64,000 nt of DNA. It comes from Rosellinia necatrix. Lineage: Eukaryota > Ascomycota > Sordariomycetes > Xylariales > Xylariaceae. Location of the stretch: positions 1,488,001-1,552,000 of the forward strand of contig JAGYVD010000006.1 of assembly GCA_021209875.1 (NCBI GenBank). The letters are read 5' to 3'. Position 1 is the first letter of the stretch. Each line of letters opens with the position of its first letter. The position numbers and the translations under genes are program-made. Below, piece after piece: positions 10,700 through 22,901 of this stretch. The notes beneath the pieces are model-generated. The model was not told where the DNA came from. It saw only the letters and a list, made by a program, of their open reading frames with translations, and ran no database searches.

Positions 10700-13600
10700 G
10701 GCTACGGTGTGGACTGCGGTGAGCCAAGCTGGTGTTTCATCGAGCAGTTGGCGTTCGAGGTGGGGAGCCGGTGAGCCCGGAGAGATGAGGATGTGGCTCG
10801 CAATTGCCGTCGAGGCGATAAGCACAGGTCGATAAAATAGGTATGCTCCAGCCGAACAATACTGGATGAAATGTTTGGGTATTGTGCTTGTTGGTGGTCC
10901 GATTTTAGGCCATGTGAGGTGGACGCTGAGGTGACGAGGCTGATGGCCATGATTCGTTGACGTACCATCGAAAGACACGGGGTTCTGTTGTACCGTTGTA
11001 CACCTGTCGCCGAGAAAGCTCCCCCCTCCTCACTTTTCCTATTTAGGTGAATGCCCACAAAGCCTAAAGGGAGTGTCAGTCAATCAGGGCTCGCCCTTCT
11101 AATGCGGGGAACTAGGCGGGACCTGAGCCAAAGAGCACCATAACAACCCACCTTAGAAAGCTGTTGGTTGAGAACCGTGAAAATAGGATAGCCAAACAGA
11201 TATCAATTGTTTCATTGATGTTTTATTTCCCGTATGACTTCCAACTGCCACGACATTCATGCTGCAACATTCGACCAAGCAAGAGTGAGCTACAATAAAG
11301 AACACATGCTCTCCAAAACTGCAAAGACCCAGGTAGGGAACACTACCTGCACAACTTAAGTAGGTAGAGTAGATACCCGGAAGGTTAAGCTCGGCTTTCA
11401 ACATGTGTTCAAGCCATACGAATTTTATAAAATTTCCACCCAGGTAGGTCCATAGTAGTTCGATAGTTATTTACAGTTGTGGGTTTCAGAGATCTTTTTA
11501 GAAGTGGCTCTTCCCTCCCAGCCACCCCAAATGCCCAACCTACCTAGGAGCATAGACCTAGGTATGTAAATGTATCTATATACACTTTCGTATTTTGCAT
11601 GACCCTCACATGTTAGATATGTCATATATATATATACTTACCTATTGAGCCTACCTAGGTGTAGGAGTCTACCAATCCTTGTTCAAACCCGTCTCAAAGC
11701 TGAGTCCCCGACACCCGAGATCGTCTTCGATAGTGGCGTTTCCCCTGTTATGCCACCATAACTACCGATTGGCCTGTATGGAGAAACGACCACCAAGGGC
11801 CTGTTCAAGACTTTGGCAGACTTTCTTCACGACCTTCCAACCATAGCGTGCAAGTTCAGAGGCAGGAAGAGGGACAGTGGGTTGGTGAAGCGGTCAAGGC
11901 ATGGTAAGGGACTAGATGCCATGACGCACCCTGTCATCCCAACAAAATAATAGCTACTCTAGTCTGGGTGCATCATGGCCTGTACCGTCTTGCTGGTGAG
12001 AACTTGAATCCCCTATTTATTCTGTCAGCATGCATATGCAACACACACTAGTTAAGAGTTAAGAGGAGTCATAGCTGGTCCGCTCGACCGCGTAAAGAGG
12101 CTGGTCGGCGTTGAACGGGGACATATCGGTATTAGCTGCTCCATCAATTAGGTAGGTGCCATGGCCAGCTCGCCCACCCATTCGCCGGGGCGCACGCACC
12201 GGTTTCGGAAATAACGCAACTAACTCCAAGACACCGAGAGCAACATGCTCATCGCCGAGCAGTGCTAGCCATGCTTAGCTACCTAATATCTCTTGGGGGT
12301 CGACTAGAGATCGCCCAGTCAAGGCCAACATGTCATTCATAACCACGATACAGTGTGTTGCGAATAACCCCCTTTGTCTGCAACACCACCTAGTCTTTGA
12401 TCGTCTAGCGTTTGAAGGATGAGGTCGAGGCAGAGTCAAGGAGTGTATTGAGTCATGCCGATGACCCCATCCCTACAACACTCTACGACACACTGTACAT
12501 ACTACGTACATAGTGTGCTCGAATCATAGAAGAGCGAGGGGCCAGAACCTGATAATTTCGATAGTCCGAGGGTAGCTAGTACCCGTTCATGCCTATGTGA
12601 CTATGTCACCAAAGTAGCCGTGGCGTCAACGATAACGGTCTTCTGTGTCCTCTGCAGTTTCCGTATCCCTGTAATGCTCTCAGCTACTGACGTATAGCAC
12701 CAATTACAGTATGATGTGGCGTTCTGTTCCTAAGAGGCTGGACGGGAGAGCTGGCGGGATTTACCACGGACAGACCACGGAGAATATGATGTCGAGATCC
12801 TGAGCCTGGGTCTGGCTGGGCACTTCGTAATCTTCACTTCCAGAAGGAGGGCACCGGGCTAGTGGCTAGTTAGTCCCTTGGTTGCCAAGAGAATGAGGAG
12901 GAGTCTGCCCCTCCCTCCTATGGCGGGCTATGCCTATTCTGGGCGGTGACAAGTGTGAAACCGCCCGCGGCGAATGGTGCACCGCAGGCATGGCAGTGAC
13001 GACTTCGAATGACCGCATCGTTCCGACCCACCAGCCCGCTATGTCCGAAGCTGACCGGGGGCTGTACTGTATGTGCACAGTAGGCACGAAGTACCTTTGT
13101 CCACGCCCTGCCACACCCAACTGCAACTCGCACTTGTTACTTGTCCAGCCGTGCCTACCAACCATACCAACCAACCGTACCAACCGTCGGTCCAACTAGC
13201 CAGCTCTCTCATTCTGGCTAGCTTACAAATCGGATTTTTGCAAGCCTCCAGCCTGTCTTCCAGTCGCCTCTCTCCATTTCCTTCAGTTGCTCTTGGGGGC
13301 TGGGACCATTGCCCGCAACACTGCCCGCAACACTGTCCGCAACACCCACGCTTGCACGCCAACTTCTTCACCCACGCTAGGAGAAGCAGAAGACGCATGT
13401 AGTTACTGGCTCGCCTAATTGCCTACCGACCTACATACCCATCTGTCTCCTCGGGTTTCCATTCGATACCTCATACCTGGCTTGACACACTCAACCAGCC
13501 AACTCCCCATCCCTCCGCCCAACCAGCCCAACCCAAGGCCAGCAACCGACAACCCGTAACCCGCAACCCGCAACGGGCAGCCGACAACCGTCAACACTCA

Positions 13601-14189
13601 GAGAGTTGCCATCCCCCCGTCCGAGAGACTGGAAGACCGAGAGACTAAGGCTAAGACTTGAGCGACGGCCACCCCAAGCACTGTCTTCATGCTACAGGAA
13701 TAACCGATCGCCGAGCGCCGTGACACTGAGTGCCCGTCGTCAGATATAGGATCAGGCAGGCAGGCCACTCTCTTTTCTTATCTATTACCCACTTGCTACT
13801 TCGCCCACCCCAAACCGAGTTTGTAAAGTGCCTGGGGCCAGCATTCCTTGTTCCTTTGTCCACATCTCCAGACAACCCTCAAGCCATCGGTGGTAGCGTT
13901 GACGTAGTGCATTTCTCCTTGTCTCACACCAGCACCGACTTGAATCAAAACTTTCCATCAGCCAGCCAGCCGGCCAGCGAGTCAATAGCCTCTTGCCTCG
14001 TGTCTATCAATCAACAATATCAGCAACCTTCAATTAAGAACGTTGCCATCATACTCAAAGCGGCGACTTCTACATCAGGGGTCGCCAGCCCTTCCGGTTA
14101 ACTACCCCTGAGACCCAGTGTTGTCGTTGTGGGCTAGATTCTCCGAGCCTTCGCAGCCATTCTATCCACCCAAGAGTCGAACTGTCGCA
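10700..14189. other. Long divergent intergenic region before the Yap1-like gene
   Basis: 3.5 kb without a gene I can support. It holds scattered TACCTAGGTA words (11340-11370, 11540-11570, 11640-11670), a CCCGCAACACTG minisatellite (three copies, about 13310-13347) and CT-rich stretches toward 14190. A long 5' leader of the Yap1-like gene is likely. Short frames here lack any family resemblance. Confidence 0.5.
13310..13347. repeat. 12-bp minisatellite
   Basis: Three near-identical copies of a unit like CCCGCAACACTG in the region upstream of the Yap1-like gene. Confidence 0.7.
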
Positions 14190-16156
14190 ATGGCCTCCAC
14201 TCGTCCCAATATTCTTCCCAACTTCATCCTCACGCCCCAACAGCAGAATCTGTTGTTTCGAGCTCTTACATCTAACCAACCAAACGCTGTCAATGCCGAC
14301 CAAGATACGCTGACACCTGAGTCCCTGACTACTTCGCCCGTCCATAACCAGGGAGCCATGGGCTTCAATGACGCAAACGGTCCTTCCGACAGCCCCTTCC
14401 TCGATTACAACTATGATATTGAGCCAGATACCAGTTACGACTTTGAGTTCGATAATGAAAATCAAGTCGATGCCCAAGGTCGAATGATCGGAGATCTTCC
14501 CGGTTCCAGTCCCGAGGGGAGTGACGTCGCCAAGGACACATCCAAAGCCAATTCTCCCGAAAACGAAACTTCGGATAAAAGGAGCCACCCCGACGAGGAC
14601 GATGACGATGAAGGAGAAAATGGCGCAAAGCGAAGAGAGGGCGAGGGAAAGGTAGCTAAGAAACCCGGCCGCAAACCGTTGACAAATGAACCTAGCTCGG
14701 TAAGTCGGATACCGATGTCTTGTTATATCACAGCAGCGCCTGACAATTTCTATAGAAGAGAAAGGCTCAGAATCGTGCAGCTCAGCGTGCTTTCCGGGAA
14801 AGGAAAGAGAAGCATTTGAAAGATCTTGAAACAAAAGTCGAGGAGCTAGAGAAAGCGTCCAGCGCTGCCAACAACGAGAACAGTCAGCTACGTGCTCAGT
14901 TGGAAAAGTTGAATTCCGAACTGGAGCAGTACAAGAAGCTGTCTGCCGTATCCACCAGATCGCGCCCATCAACGGGTAGCTCGCGAGGCCACTCTACATT
15001 CGGTAGCGCAGCGATTCAGAACATCAACGATGTCAACTTTCAATTCGAATTCCCCAGATTCGGTATGTTTCCTGGGCCTAACATGTCACCCAGCACTAGT
15101 GCAAAGCAAACATCATCGTATCCATCGCCTTCTTCAAGTCGCAGTCCCAATAGCCAGACAAGTCCACCAGATCAATCCAAGACAGCAGGTTCCAATGACC
15201 ACTCCAAGAATCGTCAAAACTCAGACGGAACACAGGCCAACGATTTGTTCCCCTCATCAGTCAAATACTCTGATCTGTTCAACAATTCTAGCTCCTTGGA
15301 TGGCGCAAGTGGCAACGGTGGCTCCAGGACTAGCCTAGATTCTGCACAGTTTAGCCTTAACGGTACTAACACTGGTTCCCCTTCATCCTCTTCCAACTCT
15401 ATTATGGGGCCAAGCTCATCATGCGGTACATCCCCGGAGCCTTTCACTCAGTCACCGCTCGGCTTTAAGCCTCTTGAAACCCTCACTACCATTGGAGAAG
15501 AGCAATCAGGTTTGAATAGTGAGAACACATCAGGTGAGTAAATATTTACGCCCCGGTCCCAGTGCTACCATGCTAACCTATTGAATAGCTTTTGGCAACC
15601 TGAGCAATTTTGGGAACCTCGATTTCACCAGTATTGACTGGTTGTCACAGCAAAACGGCGGACAATTTGATCCACAATTGTTCGGCAACTACCGCGAACC
15701 ACAGAGCAATGTTCTGGCCAATACAACCTTCGATGATAGCTTTTTCAATGATGCATTTGAGGTCGATTTCATGGCGCCATTTAATGCCCCCACGGTTTCC
15801 AGTCCCAAGCCGGTAAAGAAGGATATATGTGCTGAAATCGATGCTCGCAAAGAAACTGAAGACACGATTCAGACATCTTCCAATGGAAAACTACTGACAT
15901 GTAACAATATATGGTGAGTTATTTTCTTTGCTCCCTTTTTTTAAGGGGTAGACATACCGGAAATATCATTGACACAGTGGACAGGGAACAATTGCAAGGT
16001 TGCCCTAAAGTGCAATCTGGCGATCTCGACCTTGACGGTCTCTGCTCTGATCTACAAAAGAAAGCCAAGTGTGGAGGCACCGGTGCCGTCGTTGACGAAA
16101 AAGATTTCCAAGCGGTTATGACCAAATATCTGGGAGGATCATGTCCAAACTCGTAG
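14190..16156 (+). CDS. yap1: Yap1/Pap1/NapA-type bZIP transcription factor of the oxidative stress response
   Basis: Exons 14190-14699, 14756-15533, 15589-15913 and 15985-16156 give 594 aa. Introns are 56, 55 and 71 nt; the first two have GTAAGT and GTGAGT donors with clear branch points. The basic region starts at residue 171 (KRKAQNRAAQRAFRERK), followed by a leucine zipper to about 235. The n-CRD carries Cys393 in SSCGTSPEPFTQSP. The c-CRD carries Cys510, 534, 543, 558, 567 and 591, including DGLCSDLQKKAKC. In this family the CRDs sense peroxide: disulfides mask a C-terminal export signal so the factor stays in the nucleus and induces thioredoxin, catalase and efflux genes. Intron 3 has two AGs 7 nt apart (15976-15977 and 15983-15984); only the second keeps the c-CRD in frame. 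Identity is very secure; the gene is intact. Confidence 0.95.
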
Positions 16157-17505
16157 TGTATCGACCTGCGATTGCTATCTTACGTCTAGAGTTTTCAGAC
16201 TCGCGACTTGTGCCATCACCATTATCGAGACCGGCGCTTTACGTTCATATAGGGCATGGAAATCGGATTTGCTATTATTACCACGACATACGCAACGACC
16301 CACGCCACGATTTTGTATGCCATCGGATTCCAATACAGGCAGTTGTTGGGGAAGGCATTCCGGACGCAGGAGGACATCGGAGTTTATTCAGACACGGGAC
16401 AAAAAAATTTGGCTTTCGAGCCGGCCAACTGTTCCCACGGGCAGGCGAACGGGTAACGGCTTGTCCGATCAGGTTCTATGCATTTACAAGCACATAGGAA
16501 GCACCGTCTACGTGACGTGCGTACGAATATTTGGTACATATTTCAGGGGTAGGACGGGGAAATGGAATCTCGCAGGGCGTCTCTAGATGATTTCTCTTTT
16601 TCTTTTCTCCATCCACTCACATTATGTTGAACTGTCTTTCGCTTTTGCCGAGTTTATGCGATACCAACCAAACTACGATAGCTGAGAAGAATGCGGATCT
16701 TGGTGACAGAGTCCTGTAGAGCCCATGCAGTGAGAGGGGCACCGAATTGTTATGTTATGACGAGAGGCGGGTGGGAACTAGGTGCAGTGCGAATAGGCGA
16801 GGCGGGATCGAGTTACGAGCAAGACGACGGCCTACTTAGCCTACTTAGCAGAATTACAGCAGGCAAAAAAATGTAGTTTTATCTTTCACTTAATCAACCG
16901 TCTCATAGGATCTCAACTCGATGTGAATGGGGGTTCAGGGGACAAAGCAGTTGCTCCACTCCACACAAGGCTGCTTTATTCCGGATATTCACGCAGCATG
17001 AGCCATACAAAGCCAACCAGGGGCAGGTAGGGTTTCATTAATAGCCCGAGGAGCATCACCACCAATTGCAGGCACGGGTGATGCGCAGACCCCAGCTCCA
17101 TGACAGCTGCTCCGCCCTTACCTGTACCTCGGTAGGCCAATAAGAGCCGGATCCCAAGGGCCCAGCACACGGCCGTGGGGTCCCTGGAGTGCTTCGAGAG
17201 AGGCATCCATTCCGGACGTCTCGCCTCCGATAGCCGGCGCACCCAAATACCTCAAATCCCCCACCACGGCCGCCTGCTCACCCGTCTTCCTGTCCCGCCC
17301 GTGCTGCCCTGCTAGGTTCGCATGAAGAGCGGATCGCCCTCTTTGTTTTTGTCCCCATGTCCAATCCTTCTCTCCTCCCTCCCCCCCTACACTACTTAGT
17401 CAGGCGGGGTCTCTGTATGCAACACGCTGACATAAACAAAAGGGCGTAAGGCGACGCGAGGGGTGTGCTGTTGCTGTTTTATGTATGTAGCTCGGCACTA
17501 CAAGT

Positions 17506-17542
17506 GTTGTTTTGTTTTGTTTTGTTTTGTTTTGTTTTGTTT
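17506..17542. repeat. (TTTTG)n microsatellite
   Basis: About seven tandem copies of TTTTG in intergenic DNA. Confidence 0.9.
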
Positions 17543-17865
17543 GTTTTTTGTTTTTGTTTTTTTAACTCGTCGCTGTTATTACTGCTTGCTGCTTGCTGCT
17601 CGTCGTCGCTGCTGTCACCGGATTGCATAACGACCCAACTTTCACAATGCGCGTGCGTTGTGTGTGTGTGTGTGCGTTGCGTTGCGCTGCGCGCGTAAGA
17701 TAAGTAATCTACAAATATTCTCCCCACTCCTTATGCCGGTGGCATGCATGTGGTTTTCGCTTCTTTAATGATTCGAACATGTTTCGTTTCCGGGGCGGGC
17801 GGGGTGGAGAGGTGGGAAGGGGAGTGAAGAGAGATTGCAGTTCGCGGTTTGATTGTAGTGTAGGT

Positions 17866-17947
17866 TTACATACATACCTGCATACATATAACTATGTACA
17901 TACATACATCCATACATAATATACATACATATATACATACATACACC
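17866..17947. repeat. Imperfect (ATAC)n microsatellite
   Basis: Interrupted tetranucleotide ATAC/CATA repeats, ending in TACACC before 17950. Confidence 0.8.
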
Positions 17948-18004
17948 TGCAGAATGGGTAGTTTCGCATACATGCGCATAGACTGCAGGTTTATTTTATT
18001 TTAC

Positions 18005-18051
18005 TTTTTTTTTTCTTTTTTTTTCTTTTTTTTTCTTTTTTTTTCTTTTTC
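18005..18051. repeat. (T9C)n tract
   Basis: Pyrimidine-only array with a C about every tenth base, giving four to five copies of a T8-9C unit. Confidence 0.9.
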
Positions 18052-18260
18052 TCACTAAGTTGGTTTTTATGCTTCTTGGCTAACCACCGACAGCCTATCT
18101 ACCTATCCAAGTGGCAGAGAGTGTAGTGTGATGTAGTCCTGCTGTTGTGTAGCCTAAAACAACAAGAATCAAGCCCGTAGCAAGCCAAATTGAAACATAG
18201 AGTAGATAAGGCGGTTAGTTGCTTGGGCTATACGAACGATATGAATATGCAATGTACTAT

Positions 18261-18354
18261 ACATACACACATACACACACATACACACACATACACACAC
18301 ATACACACACATACACACACATACACACACATACACACATACACACACACACAT
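18261..18354. repeat. 10-bp ATACACACAC tandem repeat
   Basis: About nine head-to-tail copies of ATACACACAC with the last copies shortened, followed by (AT)n. Confidence 0.95.
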
Positions 18355-18916
18355 ATATATATAGGTGATGGACGCTCTGATCATCAATGATTATTATGCA
18401 TATGCTTGTGCCCCGGACAAAAGGGGCGTTCAGTCTCTTTGAGCGGCCTTGAGACGACACGGTATAACTCAGTATATATACGAAGTACGATGGGTTCGGA
18501 GGCATGTATCCTTCGACAGTGGGCACGGGTCAAATATATGATCATCTACATGATCTGTAGAATCTGTATGCGGTATGGCTTTAGTGCACTACGTAGATAG
18601 CGTCGTTCCTAGGTTAGGTAACATGAACGAGCCCCTCACAGGCGGTCTATCAGCGAGTGTCATATAGAGGGTAGTTTAAGCCAAGACGATAATTGCTAGA
18701 TCGACCTCGGGAAGTTGGTTTTACATCGAAAAAAAAATTTAATTATTAATAAAAATAAATGTGCACTGATTAGGTTTAGCGCAACCGCCGCTTTTGCTCG
18801 GGCTCAGCTCACTGTATAGGTCGGCGAATAATACGTTTAAATGGTATATGTCTATTAGGATCTGAGTTATACCTCCAACCAGTTAAGTGATCAGATCAGA
18901 CTGAGATTGGCGCCCC

Positions 18917-19102
18917 TGTATGGAGGGCCGTCCCGGCCATTTGTGACAAAACGTGATTTTAAAAACATAATTTCAAAACAAAAAAGCTGGACATTATCCC
19001 GCACTAGTCACTTAATTTTTATTGTATAAAATATTACAAGTAGTCCTACTGGACCTTTTATACGGAGGTCTAGTAGGACTACTTGTAACAAAACATAATA
19101 TT
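18917..19102. mobile_element. Relic of an inverted-repeat element (TIR/MITE-like)
   Basis: A 22-bp inverted repeat (arms 19034-19055 and 19067-19088, one mismatch, 11-base loop) contains TTACAAGTAGTCCTACT and its complement. The right arm with its flank (19059-19102) aligns with 18917-18960 at 28 of 44 positions by eye, and 11 of 16 differences are transitions. Three related termini so close together suggest a decayed terminal-inverted-repeat element, perhaps mutated by RIP. No transposase remains, and no family is assigned. Confidence 0.45.
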
Positions 19103-19951
19103 CTAGCAAGTAGTCGAGACAGTCTTCCAGAAAACATACCGACGGTCCGGCCTGTAAACGCCGTTTTAGTAGTGTCAGAATAAAGACAACAGTAAATATA
19201 CACCAATATTGAATTGAGAGTAATTCTCAAGTCAAGGCTTGCCTTGCCTAAAGAGATAAACTCAAGATAGGTACCGTACCAGGATGCACTGAACTTACAA
19301 GAGGTGGAACGAGGCAACGATGGTGCGAGGCCTTTCCTATCTCCTCCCGATCCCGCCACGCATTGTATGTTCGCCGAATGGAGGTCGATCTTTGTGACGA
19401 ATGCTGAAATCCGTTTTGGAGTAAAACGACCACTCTTTGTTTATTTAGGTCCATCTATGGGAATACATGTAGTTGATGCAAATCGGTACCTATTGGCGCC
19501 CGATGGTTACCTGGACAGAGTTGACTTGGCTATAAGTTGTACTAGGCAGTAGTTGTTTTATGTACGGCCATAGCATTTAAAAAACTCGAGATTCTGTCCG
19601 TCTGGTCCCACTGTTACACACTCAGACCTTACTATCCTTAGTAGACCGGTCCGTCCCCGCCTATCTAGGTCATAGCCGTAGCAACGGATTTTGTAGATAG
19701 AAGATTTGCTGCGCCGGCAACAACTTTGCAGCTTTGATTAATAACAATAAGAGAAGCTGAGAACCTATAAATGCTGACAAACCATATAACTAAGGAGTGA
19801 AATAAGAATAGGCGGACCAAACCCAACTGCTGTGCCTGCCTTAATACCCAAGTTTCTCCGTGAGCCATCGCCAGCTCATCGTCAATTGCTCGTGAACGCC
19901 GATATTGGAAACACCTGCGTTTTTGTACAGATACGACGACTCAGATTGTGT

Positions 19952-21865
19952 TCAGGGGCTCTTTCTCCCCCAGTGCCTAACAATACGCTCACCATCTAGC
20001 TGGTGGTCGCTGGTAAGCTTGCGATTCATGTCTGCATGCTTAATGAACACTAGACAGAGAAAGAGGATAAAAATCGACATTCCTAGCCAAGTCCCAAAGA
20101 TAATCTGAAACCCAAACCTATAGGCATCGTAGATCGCTTGCTTGTAGGGACTGTCAGGGAGGCCGTGTAAGGTAAAGATAAAAGTGTCGGCTTGGTCGGC
20201 TATCTCGGTTGGCAGGCCATCCCATCTCAGCTTTAACTTAAGGGCATTCTCCAGCGTAGTTGCACCAATGCCTACGCCCAGCGCAATGCCAAGCTGCCGG
20301 ACGAAGATGTACATAGCTGCGGCAGCACCCTCGTCTCCTGGCCTACACATTGCCTGGGTAGCAAAGTTCTGCGCAGTGATGATGATTCCATGACTGACTC
20401 CGGTTATCAAGAAACTAATGACCCAGACAGGCTTAGTATCGTGTATGGTCCACACAATGTATATCGCGAAACCGATAGAAGCCGTAAACCAGCCGGTCCA
20501 AATCGCCCATCGGAAGCTGCTATATCGTGTGATTATGCGCCCAGCTACGATCGCTGCGACTGAAAAGCCGAGAGCATTTGGAAGCCAGGCCACGCCTGAA
20601 TCGGTGGGAGTGTACTCCTTGACGGATTGAAAGTAGAATGGGATGCTGTAGGAATATTAGCAGATGCAGACAGAAGAACTGAGTCGTCTCCGTGTCCTTA
20701 CTAGTAGAGACCCCCATACAACTATAGATAGATGCAGTCAGTCTATATGAGTTTATTTGAGACCCTGTATGACGGGAACCTACTATAAGGCCTTGCAGGC
20801 CGCCACCAATGTAAGTAACAATAGAGCTGAAGTCATGGAACAGCTCTTTTCGGAGGAATGGGAACTTTGCAACATAGGCTTCGTAGAACATGGTAGTGAT
20901 AATGCCTAATGCTCCTATGACTAGGGGTGCAACTGTGGCTGCGCTATTCCAAGGGTGCTGTGTTTCGTCGACGTTAAAGAGTGTTCAGAATGAAAGAAAC
21001 TGAATGAGAGTCTCGTACCTGTGTGCCACCCCATGAAATGGCGATAAGAAAAGAAGTCAATGAACCTGTAAAGATAGCCATTCCAACCCAATCAATCCTG
21101 CTGAACTTCTCTTGTGCTGTAGCCTTTTTTGGTTTTAACGTCAGGAGATAAGGGACGGCAACTAGCCCAAGTCCCAGAATAGGAAACATGAGATAAAATA
21201 TCCATCGCCAAGTTGTTCTCTCTGCAATGACTCCACCAATAATAGGTCCTAGGGAAAGGCCAATAGCCCAGGCGGCAAGAGTCATTCCATACCACTTCGG
21301 TCGCCACCGCAACGGCACAAAGTCGGTTTGGGTAATCAAACTAATAGAGTGTATACCACCTCCTCCTCCGCCCTGAATGCTCCGTCCCGCCAACATCATA
21401 GTAATACTATGAGAGGTGGCGCACAATATGGTACCGATCAAAAACAAGATTATGGAAACGGTGAGACAGATTGGGCGACCGATGACATCGCTAATGGAGG
21501 AGATGGTAGGCATAGAGACGGCATTGACGAGAAGGTAGGAAGTTCCGATCCAAAAGGCTTGGGTTGTTGTTCCACCAATATCTTTAATGATGGCCTGCTC
21601 AGGAGAGATTAACGAAGCTTTAGGTCTTCGAACCTCGGAGGGGAATAGTTACGGTCAAACTAGTTACAATCACCGTTGCGTCAAGTGCGACAATGAGATT
21701 GAGGAGAGCGAGGGTGTAAATGATCGCTTTCTCATGGCCGGAAGGTTACCAATCCTTCATTGGTTCGTCTTCCGGGTCTGGGCCTCGATTGCCCAGGTCT
21801 ATCGTTTCTGGTATAGAGAAATCTGCATCCGATTGGGACCGGCCTTTCTCCGGTAGAGAGTTCAT
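19952..21865 (-). pseudogene. DHA2-type MFS drug transporter with one in-frame stop
   Basis: Exons 21653-21865, 21019-21594, 20784-20957, 20702-20721 and 19952-20645 sum to 1677 nt (558 codons plus stop). All four introns (58, 61, 62, 56 nt) have usable donors and acceptors. The model follows the 14-TM DHA2 multidrug family: TM1 with LDATVIV, the motif GRSIQGGGGGG, and the antiporter segment LGPIIGGVIAERTTWRWIF. Codon 40 (21746-21748) is TAA, directly between MKDW and PSGHEKAII, ahead of TM1. The next Met (21513) would delete TM1. CAA to TAA is the change RIP makes, but a sequencing error or strain-specific null is equally possible. Exon 4 is only 20 nt. If functional, the product would export small toxic molecules across the plasma membrane; the substrate is unknown. 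Confidence 0.82.
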
Positions 21866-22897
21866 CTTCGGCGATTTTCTTTGCGGAGACCGGAGCACTG
21901 TTGAAGGTATGCAAACTATTTGATGAACGATGCAGTCATTAGGTAGATTAGGAAGTGTAATAGAATCGAGGCTCTCCTGGGACTTTATGCAATCCGAGGA
22001 TAGACTAGGGGAGGAATCAGAGAACAAAGCATTCAAGTACCCAGCAGCAGAGACCGAAGACCTGCCATCTTTCTATACATCCAAAGCCGCTTTTTTAGCG
22101 ACTCACAATTATATGAAATGGGGAGAGCAACCCAAGCTGATCCCCTACCCTCGCCGCTCTGCATGGTGTCTAAATCTCATGAATATCATTTGATACATTC
22201 CTGAGGGGTTACCTTATAAATTTGGGGACTAAGGTGTACCCGGGGGTTGATTATACCTGTATGAAATCCCGGGGCTTTATTGGTCCCCTGGTACACGACT
22301 TGCATATATTTGTCGGGCCTTTTCAAAAGCCCTTGTGCCGGGCCCAGCCTTATCCTGCTTGGTGACACAATAAGCCAGCCTTTCTTTGATTGCGGGGGCG
22401 CAAAGTGAGCATCTGTAACATTGAGTCTCGGTTACCAGGTTACAACAAGCCTGCATGGGGGCAGTGGTCAAATCGAACGCCTGGTGTGGCATTGGTCATA
22501 TCCAGCTCTTCTTGCGTGAACCAGCCAGAGGTCTCTGGTAATCCTGTCATACCCCCCTAATTTTCCGGCGGCAGGAGATGGCGAAGGATTACACCGGTGT
22601 AATGTCCCCAAACAGACTTGCAGTTACATAAAATCGTATTCAGTCCTTGGATCTCATTCCTTAAGCAGTAGGAGCAATGCGATACTGTGATGCTCCTTCG
22701 ATGCATGGGAGAGCCAGTATTTCTACCTTGAGTTATTGGGAGCGGTAGGCTCTGATAGTCAATATGTCAAAATTGGGGTTTGGTCTCACATATATATATT
22801 CGTAATTCTCGGGTGAACTCTTATCCATGTCTCTGGCTAGAACTTATTTGTCTAGTTCGCAAATATAAAATCATATTCACATGAAGTTCCATTCATC
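21866..22897. promoter_or_regulatory. Divergent region between MFS gene and 7TM gene
   Basis: 1.03 kb between divergent starts. A GGTACC/CCCGGGG-rich segment at 22230-22300 has imperfect inverted-repeat character. No further gene is seen. Confidence 0.4.
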
Positions 22898-22901
22898 ATG
22901 A
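22881..22901 (+). promoter_or_regulatory. Upstream ORF overlapping the start codon
   Basis: ATG at 22881 opens a six-codon frame whose TGA (22899-22901) overlaps the main start codon in the quartet ATGA (22898-22901). Such an overlap could permit termination-reinitiation and lower expression. This is visible in sequence only; transcript start unknown. Confidence 0.5.

Larger units (their letters stand above)
16157..19951. other. Convergent intergenic region with microsatellites and a transposon relic
   Basis: 3.8 kb between the stops of the Yap1-like gene and the MFS pseudogene. Besides the repeats listed separately, AT-rich DNA at 18725-18765 and 18960-19105 looks like decayed mobile DNA. 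No gene is recognised. Confidence 0.5.

Noticed and set aside
19304..19552. 82-codon frame near the transposon relic
   Set aside because: No transposase motif or other recognisable family; overlaps an equally long frame on the other strand.
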